Source: Dehalococcoidia bacterium UBA1141
Lineage (GTDB): Bacteria; Chloroflexota; Dehalococcoidia; Lucifugimonadales; UBA3495
Length of the DNA stretch: 15,166 bases
Direction of reading: 5' to 3'
Assembly: GCA_002311385.1 (NCBI GenBank)
Contig: DCAE01000116.1
Location: 91,360 to 106,525 of the forward strand
The first letter of the stretch is position 1. The number at the start of each line of letters is the position of its first letter. The translations under genes and the position numbers were made by a program. Positions 7,919 through 15,055 of the stretch are shown here, one piece after another. Under the pieces are notes generated by a model, which saw only the letters and a program-made list of their open reading frames with translations, made no database searches and was not told the origin of the DNA.

Positions 7919-8028
7919 GTTTTCCTCTCCGCCAGTTTCTAAGGTTTAGACCAGTACCTAGTGTTTAACCCAATGCTTAACGTTTAGAGAAAATTAGCTA
8001 GATTTAACGCCTGGATTTGCCAGATGGG

Positions 8029-8037
8029 ATTATAGCA
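8029..8037 (-). promoter_or_regulatory. Extended -10 promoter candidate for the CoA-transferase
   Basis: On the minus strand this reads TGCTATAAT, a perfect extended -10 (TG-N-TATAAT). The -35 position has no good match, which extended -10 promoters tolerate. Predicted transcription start is near 8022, giving a leader of about 100 bases. Confidence 0.5.
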
Positions 8038-8071
8038 CGGGGTAGGTCTCCGGCTTAGCTTAGGCCTGTGA

Positions 8072-8101
8072 TTGACTGTGAGGCGATAGGGATGCTAGTT
8101 T
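8072..8101 (+). promoter_or_regulatory. Weak promoter candidate for the ribokinase
   Basis: TTGACT (8072-8077), an 18-base spacer, then TAGTTT (8096-8101) preceded by TGC. The -35 is 5 of 6 and the -10 only 3 of 6. If used, transcription would begin near 8108. That would exclude the frame openings at 8100 and 8103 and support the ATG at 8160. Confidence 0.25.
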
Positions 8102-8110
8102 GATGAACAG

Positions 8111-8149
8111 GCCAACAAGCAAAGCCAACAAGCCAGGCCAACAAACCAA
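8111..8149 (+). repeat. Three tandem 13-base repeats in the ribokinase leader
   Basis: Units at 8111-8123, 8124-8136 and 8137-8149 all begin GCCAACAA; neighbouring units match at 11 of 13 positions. The last unit runs into the AAGGA ribosome site (8148-8152). Because 13 is not a multiple of three and the region lies upstream of the likely start, it is better read as leader DNA or RNA than as protein. Confidence 0.7.
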
Positions 8150-8159
8150 GGAAAATCAT

Positions 8160-9095
8160 ATGCCGGATTCCCAAATCCAAGTAGTTGTCCTAGGCGGCAT
8201 AAACATCGACTTGGTGACGGTTTCCGAGCGCTCCCCTGATGCGGGAGAAACCGTGGTGGGCAGCCGCTTCCTGACCTACCCCGGCGGAAAAGGAGCCAAT
8301 CAGGCGGTTGCGGCGGCCCGCATGGGGGCGAAAACGGCCATGGTTGGCAGGGTGGGAGACGATATATTCGGGCCCCAGCTAATCGAATCCCTCATTGCCA
8401 GCGGTGTCGACGTTTCCCGCGTCGGAGTGGAGACAGTCGCAAACTCGGGCATCGCTGTAATCAACATCGATGCCGCTGCTCAAAATCGGATAATTCAGGT
8501 GCTGGGCGCCAACACCACCTGCGGCCAAGCCGAGGGCGAGATGGTTAAACAGGCTCTGGAAGGGGCATCCACGCTGATGTTGCAGTTGGAGGTTTCCGTA
8601 GAGCTATCATTGCAAGTAGCACGCTACGCATCTGCCATTGGAAAGAGGGTGATTCTGGACCCTGGCCCGGTGCGACCATTGCCTAGTGAGTTTTATGCTT
8701 GCTGCGCGGTTATCACCCCCAACGAAACCGAAGCCCAAGCCTTGGTTGGCTTCCAGGTAACCGACGTAGCATCAGCCGCCAAAGCAGCCGAAGAATTGCT
8801 AAAACGCGGTGTTGGAGCAGCAGTCATAAAGCTGGGAGCGCAGGGCTCTTACACAGCAACCGCAGAGGGCGGTTGGCATGTCCCGGCTATACCGGTGGAT
8901 GCAGTGGACTCGGTGGCGGCGGGCGACGCCTTCAACGGGGCGTTGGCTGCCTCCCTGTCTGCTGGAGAAAACATGCAAGCGGCTCTGCGCCTGGCCACAG
9001 CAGCGGGATCGCTGGCCGTAACCAAGTTTGGCGCCCAAGATTCCATGCCTCTGAGGCAAGAGGCGGAGGACCTGCTTGTTCGTCACGGCCTCTAA
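8160..9095 (+). CDS. rbsK: Ribokinase (PfkB family carbohydrate kinase)
   Basis: A 311-residue PfkB-family sugar kinase, most like ribokinase, which makes ribose 5-phosphate from ribose and ATP. GGINIDLVT (12-20) and the sugar-contact signature GGKGANQAVAAARMG (42-56) are present. ILDPGPVRPLP (165-175) and TPNETEA (186-192) match ribokinase blocks. DSVAAGDAFNGAL (250-262) holds the anion hole and the catalytic base Asp256. Length equals classic RbsK (about 309). I chose ATG 8160 because AAGGA lies seven bases upstream and homology begins there; the frame extends to TTG 8100, but that 20-residue extension is made of repeat DNA. No ribose transporter adjoins, so a related nucleoside or sugar role is possible. 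It is convergent with the next gene, ten bases apart. Confidence 0.92.
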   Translation: MPDSQIQVVVLGGINIDLVTVSERSPDAGETVVGSRFLTYPGGKGANQAVAAARMGAKTAMVGRVGDDIFGPQLIESLIASGVDVSRVGVETVANSGIAVINIDAAAQNRIIQVLGANTTCGQAEGEMVKQALEGASTLMLQLEVSVELSLQVARYASAIGKRVILDPGPVRPLPSEFYACCAVITPNETEAQALVGFQVTDVASAAKAAEELLKRGVGAAVIKLGAQGSYTATAEGGWHVPAIPVDAVDSVAAGDAFNGALAASLSAGENMQAALRLATAAGSLAVTKFGAQDSMPLRQEAEDLLVRHGL

Positions 9096-9105
9096 AAACT
9101 GGGGC

Positions 9106-9678
9106 TTAGATACTTGGAGCCCGGGTACGGGAGAGCCAGCGGTTCAGGAAAAGCGCAGACAGTCCTGACAAAACCTGGAAAATAATCATGAGCGCCACCG
9201 CCCACCAGAATTCCGAAGACTTGATCTCAGCGATGATGCCAATTCCTGCCACAACCGGTACCAAGGCAGAAGCAGCAATAGATGTCGACCACGCTGCTTT
9301 GGCCGTGGGGTTATTGGGCTTCATCATCAGGAGCCAGCAAATCTGAGATTGGGAGGCCGCCCCAATCGAGGCTATTCCTGCCGCTTTCCAAAAAGCGTCG
9401 GAATCGGGTGTGCCCCAGATCCCTCCGGCCACCAGCAGGTAAGCCACACCGCATATTCCCAACCCGGCGTACCCCCAAGCACGACGGTTGCTACCCTGCG
9501 TCAGACCGGAGGGCGGCAGGGCCAGCAAACTCAATCCCGATAGGCAAAGCGCCGTGGCCAACAACCGTCCCATAGTCTTTGTGTATTCCCCCATCACTCC
9601 CATAGCCACCACAACCAATCCGGCAGCCACCAGCGAAGCCACAAAGAACATCAACAAATTTTTAGGGGTGATTGCCAT
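9106..9678 (-). CDS. Small multi-pass membrane protein of unknown function
   Basis: About 190 residues dominated by hydrophobic stretches at roughly 8-29, 36-55, 69-89, 98-119, 131-150 and 155-177, suggesting six membrane spans. The C-terminal tail is short and basic (NRWLSRTR). I recognise no family motif or catalytic residue. The start is uncertain: ATG 9678 and ATG 9693 are both in frame, and neither has a strong ribosome site. The frame stays open to 9876, but that would overlap the well-supported Nudix gene. It is divergent from the Nudix gene, with only 42 bases between ATG 9678 and the Nudix ATG, and convergent with the ribokinase. Confidence 0.75.
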   Translation of the reverse strand: MAITPKNLLMFFVASLVAAGLVVVAMGVMGEYTKTMGRLLATALCLSGLSLLALPPSGLTQGSNRRAWGYAGLGICGVAYLLVAGGIWGTPDSDAFWKAAGIASIGAASQSQICWLLMMKPNNPTAKAAWSTSIAASALVPVVAGIGIIAEIKSSEFWWAVALMIIFQVLSGLSALFLNRWLSRTRAPSI

Positions 9679-9720
9679 CGCCTGCCCAATCATAGACCAT
9701 CGTGATATGCTGAGGAAACC

Positions 9721-10221
9721 ATGCTCCCAGAGGAAAAATACTGCCCAGCCTGCGCCACGCCGCTGGCGATAAAGGACGTATTCGGCACCCAGCGGCCAGC
9801 GTGCCCAAACTGCCTTCACGTCGTCTACCGCGACCCCAAGGTTGCCGCCACGTGTATCGTGGCACGGGATGGCCAAATCCTGATGATTCGGAGAGCTTTG
9901 CAGCCGGGAATGGGCCTATGGTGCATGCCGGGTGGTTATGTTGACCGGGGCGAGGTGGTAGAAGTGGCCGCCGCTCGTGAGGTATTTGAGGAAACGGGCT
10001 TGGTTGTGGAGGTGGAGCGCTTGGTGGGCTTATTTTCCGAAGAGGGCCGCCCAGTCATCGTCGCCGCCTTCGCCGCCAAAGAAACTGGAGGTCACCTGCA
10101 GGCCGGCTCCGAAGCCCAAGAATTGGGATTTTTCGCCCAGCATGAACTACCACCGCTGGCATTTCCCAGGGACGTTGAGATATTGGAGCGGTGGCGGAAA
10201 TCGTTGAGTGGCTGTGAGTGA
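9721..10221 (+). CDS. Nudix hydrolase with N-terminal zinc ribbon
   Basis: A 166-residue hydrolase of nucleoside-diphosphate-linked compounds. The N-terminus carries a zinc ribbon, CPAC (8-11) and CPNC (28-31). The Nudix box matches the consensus exactly: Gly72, Glu78, Arg86-Glu87, Glu90-Glu91, Gly93. Glu87, Glu90 and Glu91 should bind the catalytic metal. The zinc ribbon recalls NudC-type NADH pyrophosphatases, but the NudC signature downstream of the box is not evident and the protein is short, so the substrate is open. The ATG has TGAGGA about five bases upstream. The stop overlaps the start of the ComF-like gene by four bases (GTGA, 10218-10221), a sign of translational coupling. Confidence 0.93.
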   Translation: MLPEEKYCPACATPLAIKDVFGTQRPACPNCLHVVYRDPKVAATCIVARDGQILMIRRALQPGMGLWCMPGGYVDRGEVVEVAAAREVFEETGLVVEVERLVGLFSEEGRPVIVAAFAAKETGGHLQAGSEAQELGFFAQHELPPLAFPRDVEILERWRKSLSGCE

Positions 10222-10925
10222 GCTTGGCTGCTAAATCATTGCTGTCCAAGATAACCGGGTCAGCCCTAGACCTGCTTTTCCCCATGTCTTGCGCCGGGTG
10301 CGGCAAGGAAGGCGACTTGTTATGCCCAACCTGTTTACCCAATCTTCCTCGTCTAACAAGCCCATTTTGCCAGCGGTGCGGCGCTCCTGGGCACCAATCG
10401 CCCTGCCGGTGGTGCGAAGAACGGCCACTGAATATCGACGGCATTCGAGGTCCATTTCTCTTCGAGGGTTCTATTCGTAACGCAGTTCACTCCTTCAAAT
10501 ACAGAGGGGTTCGGGCGGCGGCCGCCCAACTTGGCGACCTCCTCTCGATTTACCAGCAAGACCATCCGGTCCCCGGTGGCGTCATCCTGCCGGTGCCATT
10601 GCACTCCCGCCAGCTTCGAAAACGCGGCTACAATCAATCAGCCTTGCTGGCCCGGAGATTGGCCAAATCCAACCATTTGCCATTCGACGACAGCTTGCTC
10701 ATGCGAATTAAAGACACCCGTCCTCAAGTGGCAACCACCTCCAGGCGCCAGAGGATCGATAACCTCAGTGACAGCTATAAGTGCAGGGCGAGTGCGCCCG
10801 GTTGGGCTATAATATTGGTTGACGATGTGGCCACCACCGGCAGCACCCTCTCTGCCTGCGCAGCCGCACTGAAGGATTCGGGCGCGTCCTCAGCTTGGGG
10901 GCTGATTCTGGCTCGAGAAACTTAA
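10218..10925 (+). CDS. ComF family phosphoribosyltransferase-like protein
   Basis: A 235-residue ComF-family protein. These combine Cys-rich zinc fingers with a phosphoribosyltransferase domain and are linked in some bacteria to DNA uptake. Eight Cys form two four-Cys groups: 25, 28, 36, 39 and 51, 54, 63, 66. VPLHSRQLRKRGYNQSALLA (126-145) is the family core. The PRPP loop is VDDVATTGST (201-210). Length matches the family (about 220-240). The GTG start overlaps the Nudix stop. No other competence gene is present, so a role in transformation is not implied; the enzyme activity of the family remains poorly defined. Confidence 0.92.
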   Translation: MSLAAKSLLSKITGSALDLLFPMSCAGCGKEGDLLCPTCLPNLPRLTSPFCQRCGAPGHQSPCRWCEERPLNIDGIRGPFLFEGSIRNAVHSFKYRGVRAAAAQLGDLLSIYQQDHPVPGGVILPVPLHSRQLRKRGYNQSALLARRLAKSNHLPFDDSLLMRIKDTRPQVATTSRRQRIDNLSDSYKCRASAPGWAIILVDDVATTGSTLSACAAALKDSGASSAWGLILARET

Positions 10926-10951
10926 TAGTCGGTCCAACCCCGAACCGAAAA

Positions 10952-10980
10952 TTGACAACACAACCAACATCTGATGAAAT
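10952..10980 (+). promoter_or_regulatory. Promoter candidate upstream of the Asp-box protein
   Basis: A perfect TTGACA (10952-10957), a 17-base spacer, and TGAAAT (10975-10980), matching 4 of 6 at the -10. Small inverted repeats overlap it: GATGA/TCATC (10973-10984), and CATCTG (10968-10973) with CAGATG (10995-11000). These could be an operator. The leader would be about 90 bases. Confidence 0.4.
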
Positions 10981-11079
10981 CATCTCATCTAAAACAGATG
11001 GGTGGTGGTGGTTGGCTTGGATACTCGAAAAGCCTAATCCGATAATACTGCTGGCAAGCAGGCGAATGAGGAGGCAGAC

Positions 11080-12069
11080 ATGGCAGGAAAGACATTCATA
11101 TATGTGGGCGCCGAAGCAGACGGTCTATATCGCAAGGAGTCTGAAGACGGCCAGTGGGAGAAACTGGCAAAGGGAATGCCGCCCGCTCCTCAAGTGCGGG
11201 CCATAGCAATCCATCCCTCCGAACCCAAGACAGTCTTTGTGGGCACCCAGAGGGGCGTGTTCCGTAGCAAGGACGGCGGTGACAATTTCGAGCGCATGAC
11301 CATGGCGGAAGGCCGTACCGTTTGGTCATTGAAATTCCATCCCAGCGACCCCAATACCATGTTCCTAGGCACCGAAGGCAGTGAGATTTTCAAGAGCACG
11401 GACAGAGGCGAGAACTGGGCCCACCTAGCCACGATATCCAACCCTGACCAACACCAGATGGCCTTCGCCATGCGGATTCTCGGCATTGCCATAGAGCCGG
11501 GCAATACAGAGCAGATGTATGCCGCATTGGAAGTGGGAGGAGCAGCCCAAAGCTCCGACGGCGGCAAGAACTGGACGATAGTCAACAAGAATTTCGCTGG
11601 CGACGTGGACCTTTTGGACCTGCACGGCGTCGCCATGGGCGGCCCTGGCTCCACCACTGCCTTTATATCCAACCGGGTGGGGACTTGGCGAACTACAGAC
11701 CACGGCCAAAACTGGCAAAACTTGAATTTTGACCAGTTCAGTGAAATTCGGTATTCCCGGGGCGTGGAAGTGGACCCCACCAACTCCAACACTTTGTATG
11801 CTTGCGTGGGGATGAACTTCGGAAGCGAAGAAGGAGGAGTCCTTCAGACCACGGACGGCGGCGACACTTGGCACCGGTTCGATAAGGGTGTGTCAGCAGT
11901 CAGCACCACATTCGGAATTGCTATCAACGAGGTTGACCCCAGTCAAGTTTACTTCTGCACCAGAAAGGGCCAGGTGTTTGGCACCCATGACAGTGGCGCT
12001 TCATGGAAAGAGCACGTTTTACCGGAAATGGCAGCCAACGTTAAGGCAGTTGCCTGCATTTCGGTTTAA
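11080..12069 (+). CDS. Asp-box (BNR/sortilin-type) beta-propeller protein
   Basis: A 329-residue repeat protein with six Asp boxes (S/T-x-D-x-G-x-x-W/F): SKDGGDNF (63-70), STDRGENW (106-113), SSDGGKNW (158-165), TTDHGQNW (205-212), TTDGGDTW (257-264) and THDSGASW (302-309). Each follows a strand such as VFVGTQRGVFRS, so a six- or seven-bladed propeller is expected. Such folds occur in sialidases, VPS10/sortilin domains and photosystem assembly factors. I see no sialidase catalytic arginines or RIP motif, so binding rather than catalysis is likely. No signal peptide is visible, which is unusual for this fold. AGGAGG lies five bases before the ATG. It is a single-gene unit closed by the terminator at 12106. 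Confidence 0.88.
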   Translation: MAGKTFIYVGAEADGLYRKESEDGQWEKLAKGMPPAPQVRAIAIHPSEPKTVFVGTQRGVFRSKDGGDNFERMTMAEGRTVWSLKFHPSDPNTMFLGTEGSEIFKSTDRGENWAHLATISNPDQHQMAFAMRILGIAIEPGNTEQMYAALEVGGAAQSSDGGKNWTIVNKNFAGDVDLLDLHGVAMGGPGSTTAFISNRVGTWRTTDHGQNWQNLNFDQFSEIRYSRGVEVDPTNSNTLYACVGMNFGSEEGGVLQTTDGGDTWHRFDKGVSAVSTTFGIAINEVDPSQVYFCTRKGQVFGTHDSGASWKEHVLPEMAANVKAVACISV

Positions 12070-12105
12070 ACCGGAAAGGAATTTCTAAGCTCAGAATCGA
12101 TAACG

Positions 12106-12145
12106 GTCCCGGCACACATCCAAGTGTGCCGGGACTGTTGTTTTT
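12106..12145 (+). terminator. Rho-independent terminator
   Basis: A perfect 12-base stem, GTCCCGGCACAC (12106-12117) with GTGTGCCGGGAC (12124-12135), loop ATCCAA, followed by TGTTGTTTTT. It ends the Asp-box gene. On the minus strand the stem lacks a T-tract, so service for the convergent DinB-like gene would be weak. Confidence 0.93.
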
Positions 12146-12167
12146 AACCAGAACTTGGTTCAAAAAG

Positions 12168-12818
12168 TTAAGGCTCGCTTTTGTCCCAACCGGGCAGCGC
12201 CATGTAACCTTCAAAGGGCAACTTAACCGCCGGCTCAAGCCCTTGAGCCTTCTTAAGCCTCTGCACGTTGAACAGATGGGCCAGATATTCGAAGTACCGG
12301 TGAGAGAAGCTGGCCTCCAGTGTCAAGTAGACCTTGGAGGCGTCCCCAGGGAACTCTCGAACGCCGTTGGGGAATATCTCAGGGTGTTCCGCCCATAGGG
12401 TGTCACTGGGCGTCTCCAGCACCCTGGTGCGCATGGAGTCCACGGTTTCGGTGGCCAATACGGACCAGCAAAGATCCAGACCTTCCTTGACCTTTTCCAG
12501 TAATGCGGAGATATCCCAGTACTTGTCTTCGTCCAACCGCCGGTCATGGGGTGATTCGCAGATGGCGTCCAGTTCAGTCCCGTTCGGCAAACCCTGAGGG
12601 AAAAGCTGGGCTCCCCACCTGACCCACATCCAGCGGAAATCTCCCGACGCCATATGGCTGATGTTGCGGCGGATGCTCCATCTGCTCCATTCCCACCTGT
12701 CCGACTCGAAGTCCAATTGGTCTTCGCTCAGGCCGTGGGCTTCACCAGCCACCATTTCGTAGAGGGTGTCTTTGAACTGGGGGAACAATTCGGTGGCGGG
12801 GGAGTCTCCTCTAACCAC
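12168..12818 (-). CDS. DinB-like / four-helix putative metal-dependent protein
   Basis: About 216 residues. The pattern resembles DinB/DUF664-type four-helix proteins, which use three His to hold a metal and often act as thiol-dependent transferases. Numbered from the chosen start, His55 lies in NISHMASGD and a late helix has SHRYFEYLAH with His173 and His181. Their spacing (eight) differs from the usual His-x3-His, so the assignment is tentative. GTG 12818 overlaps the upstream stop by eight bases and is favoured. The frame stays open to GTG 12875, but that overlaps by 65 bases and has no ribosome site; the chosen start also has only a weak one. It is probably translated with the gene ahead of it as a two-gene operon. 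Confidence 0.65.
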   Translation of the reverse strand: MVRGDSPATELFPQFKDTLYEMVAGEAHGLSEDQLDFESDRWEWSRWSIRRNISHMASGDFRWMWVRWGAQLFPQGLPNGTELDAICESPHDRRLDEDKYWDISALLEKVKEGLDLCWSVLATETVDSMRTRVLETPSDTLWAEHPEIFPNGVREFPGDASKVYLTLEASFSHRYFEYLAHLFNVQRLKKAQGLEPAVKLPFEGYMALPGWDKSEP

Positions 12819-13398
12819 GGGGCCTAACCCAAGTCTCGGACCACGCCAAGCAGGCTGAGCTGCTTTGTTTGTCACCGCGCATCTGCTTTACCACGTCGCC
12901 TTCAGCGGTGTCGCCGTTAACCGTGATTTGTGCCCTCATAGCCGGGATGAAGCAAGAATAAACACCGTGGGTGCGTCCGCCAGCCACGGCGGGGTTATTC
13001 AGCATGAACGGCTCAACAAAATCGTACCAAGTCAACAGCACAATCTCCTCGTCACTCTCAATCTTCTCCGTCCAGAAGGCACGGCTATCGCCAGATTTGG
13101 TGAACTCGGCCTCAATCACCGGAATACTCTCGTCGGCAAACTCATCGAAGAGCATGCTCTCAATCTCGCCCTGGAGCCAGCGGGTCATGGCAATGTTGTC
13201 GGAGTAAATCCGCACTTCATCGTCAATCAGGTCGCTCTTGAGAAACAGCACGTGTCCGGCACCGGCAGGGGAGTACAGGACGCGCCAGTGGCTGGTCCGG
13301 GTGGTCTCTGTGCCGCCCTCTTCTTGCTCCAAGCGTATGAAAGAGTTCTCTCCGGTTAGCCGAATCTCGGCAGGGTCTGTGGGATTTCCAGTCGCCAT
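12811..13398 (-). CDS. Conserved hypothetical protein, soluble
   Basis: A 195-residue soluble protein that I cannot assign to a family. It is acidic (runs such as EGEIESMLFDEFADE at 76-90), has no signal peptide or membrane span, and mixes strands and helices. The C-terminal segment SSSACLAWSETWVRP (179-193) and the block DFVEPFMLNNPAVAGGR (126-142) look like ordered core sequence. A strong GGAGGAG five bases before the ATG supports expression. It is the first gene of a unit with the DinB-like protein, and its end overlaps that gene's start. Codon use looks like its neighbours. Confidence 0.75.
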   Translation of the reverse strand: MATGNPTDPAEIRLTGENSFIRLEQEEGGTETTRTSHWRVLYSPAGAGHVLFLKSDLIDDEVRIYSDNIAMTRWLQGEIESMLFDEFADESIPVIEAEFTKSGDSRAFWTEKIESDEEIVLLTWYDFVEPFMLNNPAVAGGRTHGVYSCFIPAMRAQITVNGDTAEGDVVKQMRGDKQSSSACLAWSETWVRPRG

Positions 13399-13581
13399 TT
13401 GTGCTCCTCCGGTTGATCAATTTTGCTTGTATTGATGCTCGTTGTATAACTAATGTGTTCGATGCTGGCGAACATCTTAGCACCCGCTTTCTTCTACGGC
13501 TACCGGTCACGGCCACCGGAGTGTCCCGGCAGTTTGCGAACTTAGGGATGCTAACAGAGATGCCATCAAGTCGACGAGGCA

Positions 13582-13616
13582 AAAAACATGGGCCACCTGA
13601 GTGATTCAGGCGGCCC
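13582..13616 (-). terminator. Rho-independent terminator of the HMG-CoA-lyase-like gene
   Basis: Read on the minus strand, GGGCCGCCTGA pairs with TCAGGTGGCCC (11 pairs with one G-U) around a five-base loop. ATG then TTTTTT follow. The T-run and the G-U-tolerant pairing are on the minus strand only, fixing the orientation. A second small hairpin, TTAGCC/GGCTAA (13634-13649), lies between it and the stop codon. Confidence 0.85.
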
Positions 13617-13658
13617 AAATTCGGTTCAAGCCGTTAGCCCGTTGGCTAAGTAAATCTC

Positions 13659-14843
13659 CTAGTCCTTGGCTGGGAACCAATCCTCTTTCCAAGGGAAGTC
13701 GCCGTTGGCATCATCGTAGGCCGGCAGTCCCTTCTCCACCCGTTCCCGGTAGGGGCTGATGATGGGCTCGCTATAGGGGTAAATGCCGCCCTCGTAAGCC
13801 CCAGGGCCCTTCTTGAAGTGCTTGGCCTGCTCCATGGTCTCAATGAATGGAGCGTTGATGTCGTAGAGTTGGTCGACGGTCTTGGGCCGCGGGCCAGCCT
13901 TGGAGACATGCCCATAGAGATCCCGACCGATAATCCGCTCGGCCATCCAGACGGTGTCGATGAGTTTGTCGATATCCACACCCGTGTCGATGCCCATGTC
14001 ATCCATCATGTGGAGAAGGTCTTCGGTGGGCGCCATGCCGGTGGCTCTGCCGTTACCGCAGTAAGGGCAGCCACCCATTCCGCCGATGGTTCCGTCCAAC
14101 TCTAGGGTATCGTCGGGGCCCAAGGTGCGCATGGCGGCGTAGGCCGATGCGATGGCCATGTTGCGGCCATTGTGCAGGTGCAGGCGTATGTGGTCTATAT
14201 CCGGCCAGCGCTCCTTCACCCGGTACACGCTCTCTTCAACTTTTGCCGGGGTGCAGTGGCTCATGGGGTCGCCCATGGACACGCTACGAACCTTGATTCC
14301 AACCTCGTCCCACATGCTGTGTTGCTTTTCAAACAGAGTCATGAGGTTGTCCACCGGGAAGCCGCCCAGGAAATTGGAACCCCAGCTGGCGTTACAACCG
14401 ATACCAGCCTCTTTGATGTTCAACTCTTGGGCTTGAACGATGATTTGAGGCCAGCGCTCCATCTCTTGCATCTGGGTCCGGTTGGTGTTGCGGCGCACAA
14501 AAACGTCGCACATGTGACAGTTAAGGCGGGGATACTTGTCACGCTCAATGGTCAGCGGGGGCGAGTAGGCTCGAGCCCGCTCGACGCCCCGGGAGTTCAG
14601 CGCTAGAGCAGTGTAAGTCACTCCGGGTTTGGGAGTGAATTGGGTAACAATCTCGTCGATGCGAACCATCTGAGGAGTCCATTTGGGGCTGACGAAAGAA
14701 CCAACGACGATGTTCTTGAGGCCTGTCTCCGACAAAGCATCAAGAAGCTCGACCTTGTCCTCCACCGAAATCTCGGCATCTTCAATCTGCATGCCTTCCC
14801 GCATGCCTTCTTCTTTGTATAAAACCTTCGGCCAATCTGCCAT
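13659..14843 (-). CDS. HMG-CoA lyase-like (DRE-TIM metallolyase family) protein
   Basis: A 394-residue TIM-barrel protein of the HMG-CoA lyase family, which cleaves or forms C-C bonds on acyl-CoA substrates using a divalent metal. SFVSPKWTPQM (49-59) is almost the same as in HMG-CoA lyase. GGMGGCPYC (254-262) carries the catalytic loop Cys259, and GMAPTEDLLHMMDDMGIDTG (269-288) follows as in true lyases. His222 and His224 are the metal ligands of the HxH motif. Deviations: the usual RDG-x-Q is REGMQ (Arg15-Gln19), so the metal-binding Asp is Glu16, and the usual HxHDTxG is HLHNGRN. The last 95 or so residues exceed the usual length (about 300). AGGAGGA lies four bases before the ATG. It is a single-gene unit with promoter and terminator. 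Substrate uncertain. Confidence 0.88.
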   Translation of the reverse strand: MADWPKVLYKEEGMREGMQIEDAEISVEDKVELLDALSETGLKNIVVGSFVSPKWTPQMVRIDEIVTQFTPKPGVTYTALALNSRGVERARAYSPPLTIERDKYPRLNCHMCDVFVRRNTNRTQMQEMERWPQIIVQAQELNIKEAGIGCNASWGSNFLGGFPVDNLMTLFEKQHSMWDEVGIKVRSVSMGDPMSHCTPAKVEESVYRVKERWPDIDHIRLHLHNGRNMAIASAYAAMRTLGPDDTLELDGTIGGMGGCPYCGNGRATGMAPTEDLLHMMDDMGIDTGVDIDKLIDTVWMAERIIGRDLYGHVSKAGPRPKTVDQLYDINAPFIETMEQAKHFKKGPGAYEGGIYPYSEPIISPYRERVEKGLPAYDDANGDFPWKEDWFPAKD

Positions 14844-14854
14844 TGGTCCTCCTA

Positions 14855-14874
14855 TTTAACAATGTTTAACAATG
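14855..14874. repeat. Perfect 10-base tandem duplication
   Basis: TTTAACAATG occurs at 14855-14864 and 14865-14874, just ahead of the ribosome site of the HMG-CoA-lyase-like gene. A third TTTAACAAT lies at 15064-15072, near the start of the riboswitch transcript. Confidence 0.75.
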
Positions 14875-14955
14875 CCGATTAAGCTGACAGACAAGAAGAC
14901 ACTTGCTTAGCCTACGGGCGTTCGTGATTCGTGCCTATACCGCCAGCTGCCAATT

Positions 14956-14967
14956 CGCCTTTAGGCG
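14956..14967. promoter_or_regulatory. Dyad at the transcription start of the HMG-CoA-lyase-like gene
   Basis: CGCCTTTAGGCG has complementary arms (CGCCT/AGGCG) and begins one base after the minus-strand -10. It covers the predicted transcription start, a usual operator position. It could equally be a small hairpin in the leader. Confidence 0.35.
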
Positions 14968-14968
14968 G

Positions 14969-14998
14969 ATTGTATTGTGCCCTCAAATGACTTGTCAA
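14969..14998 (-). promoter_or_regulatory. Sigma-70-type promoter of the HMG-CoA-lyase-like gene
   Basis: On the minus strand: TTGACA (14993-14998), an 18-base spacer, and TACAAT (14969-14974). The -35 is perfect and the -10 is 5 of 6. Predicted start is near 14962, with a leader of about 120 bases. Confidence 0.75.
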
Positions 14999-15025
14999 GA
15001 AAGATTTGTGTTCACACTACTTGAA

Positions 15026-15055
15026 TTGACACAACCTGGGAGCGGATTCTATAAT
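15026..15055 (+). promoter_or_regulatory. Consensus sigma-70-type promoter of the riboswitch transcript
   Basis: TTGACA (15026-15031), an 18-base spacer, and TATAAT (15050-15055); both hexamers are perfect. Predicted start is near 15062, about 30 bases before the riboswitch. It stands back to back with the minus-strand promoter, the two -35 boxes 27 bases apart. Confidence 0.85.

Noticed and set aside
8100..8159. Twenty-residue upstream extension of ribokinase
   Set aside because: It is encoded by the 13-base repeats, has no family similarity, and lacks the good ribosome site seen at ATG 8160.
9679..9876. N-terminal extension of the membrane-protein frame
   Set aside because: It would overlap the Nudix gene, whose zinc ribbon and Nudix box are unambiguous, and the extra residues are not membrane-like.
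11190..11792. A 200-codon minus-strand frame
   Set aside because: It is antisense to the Asp-box propeller gene, whose six motifs fix the coding strand.
12865..13359. A 164-codon plus-strand frame
   Set aside because: It is antisense to the conserved hypothetical gene, which has a strong GGAGGAG site; this frame has no such support.
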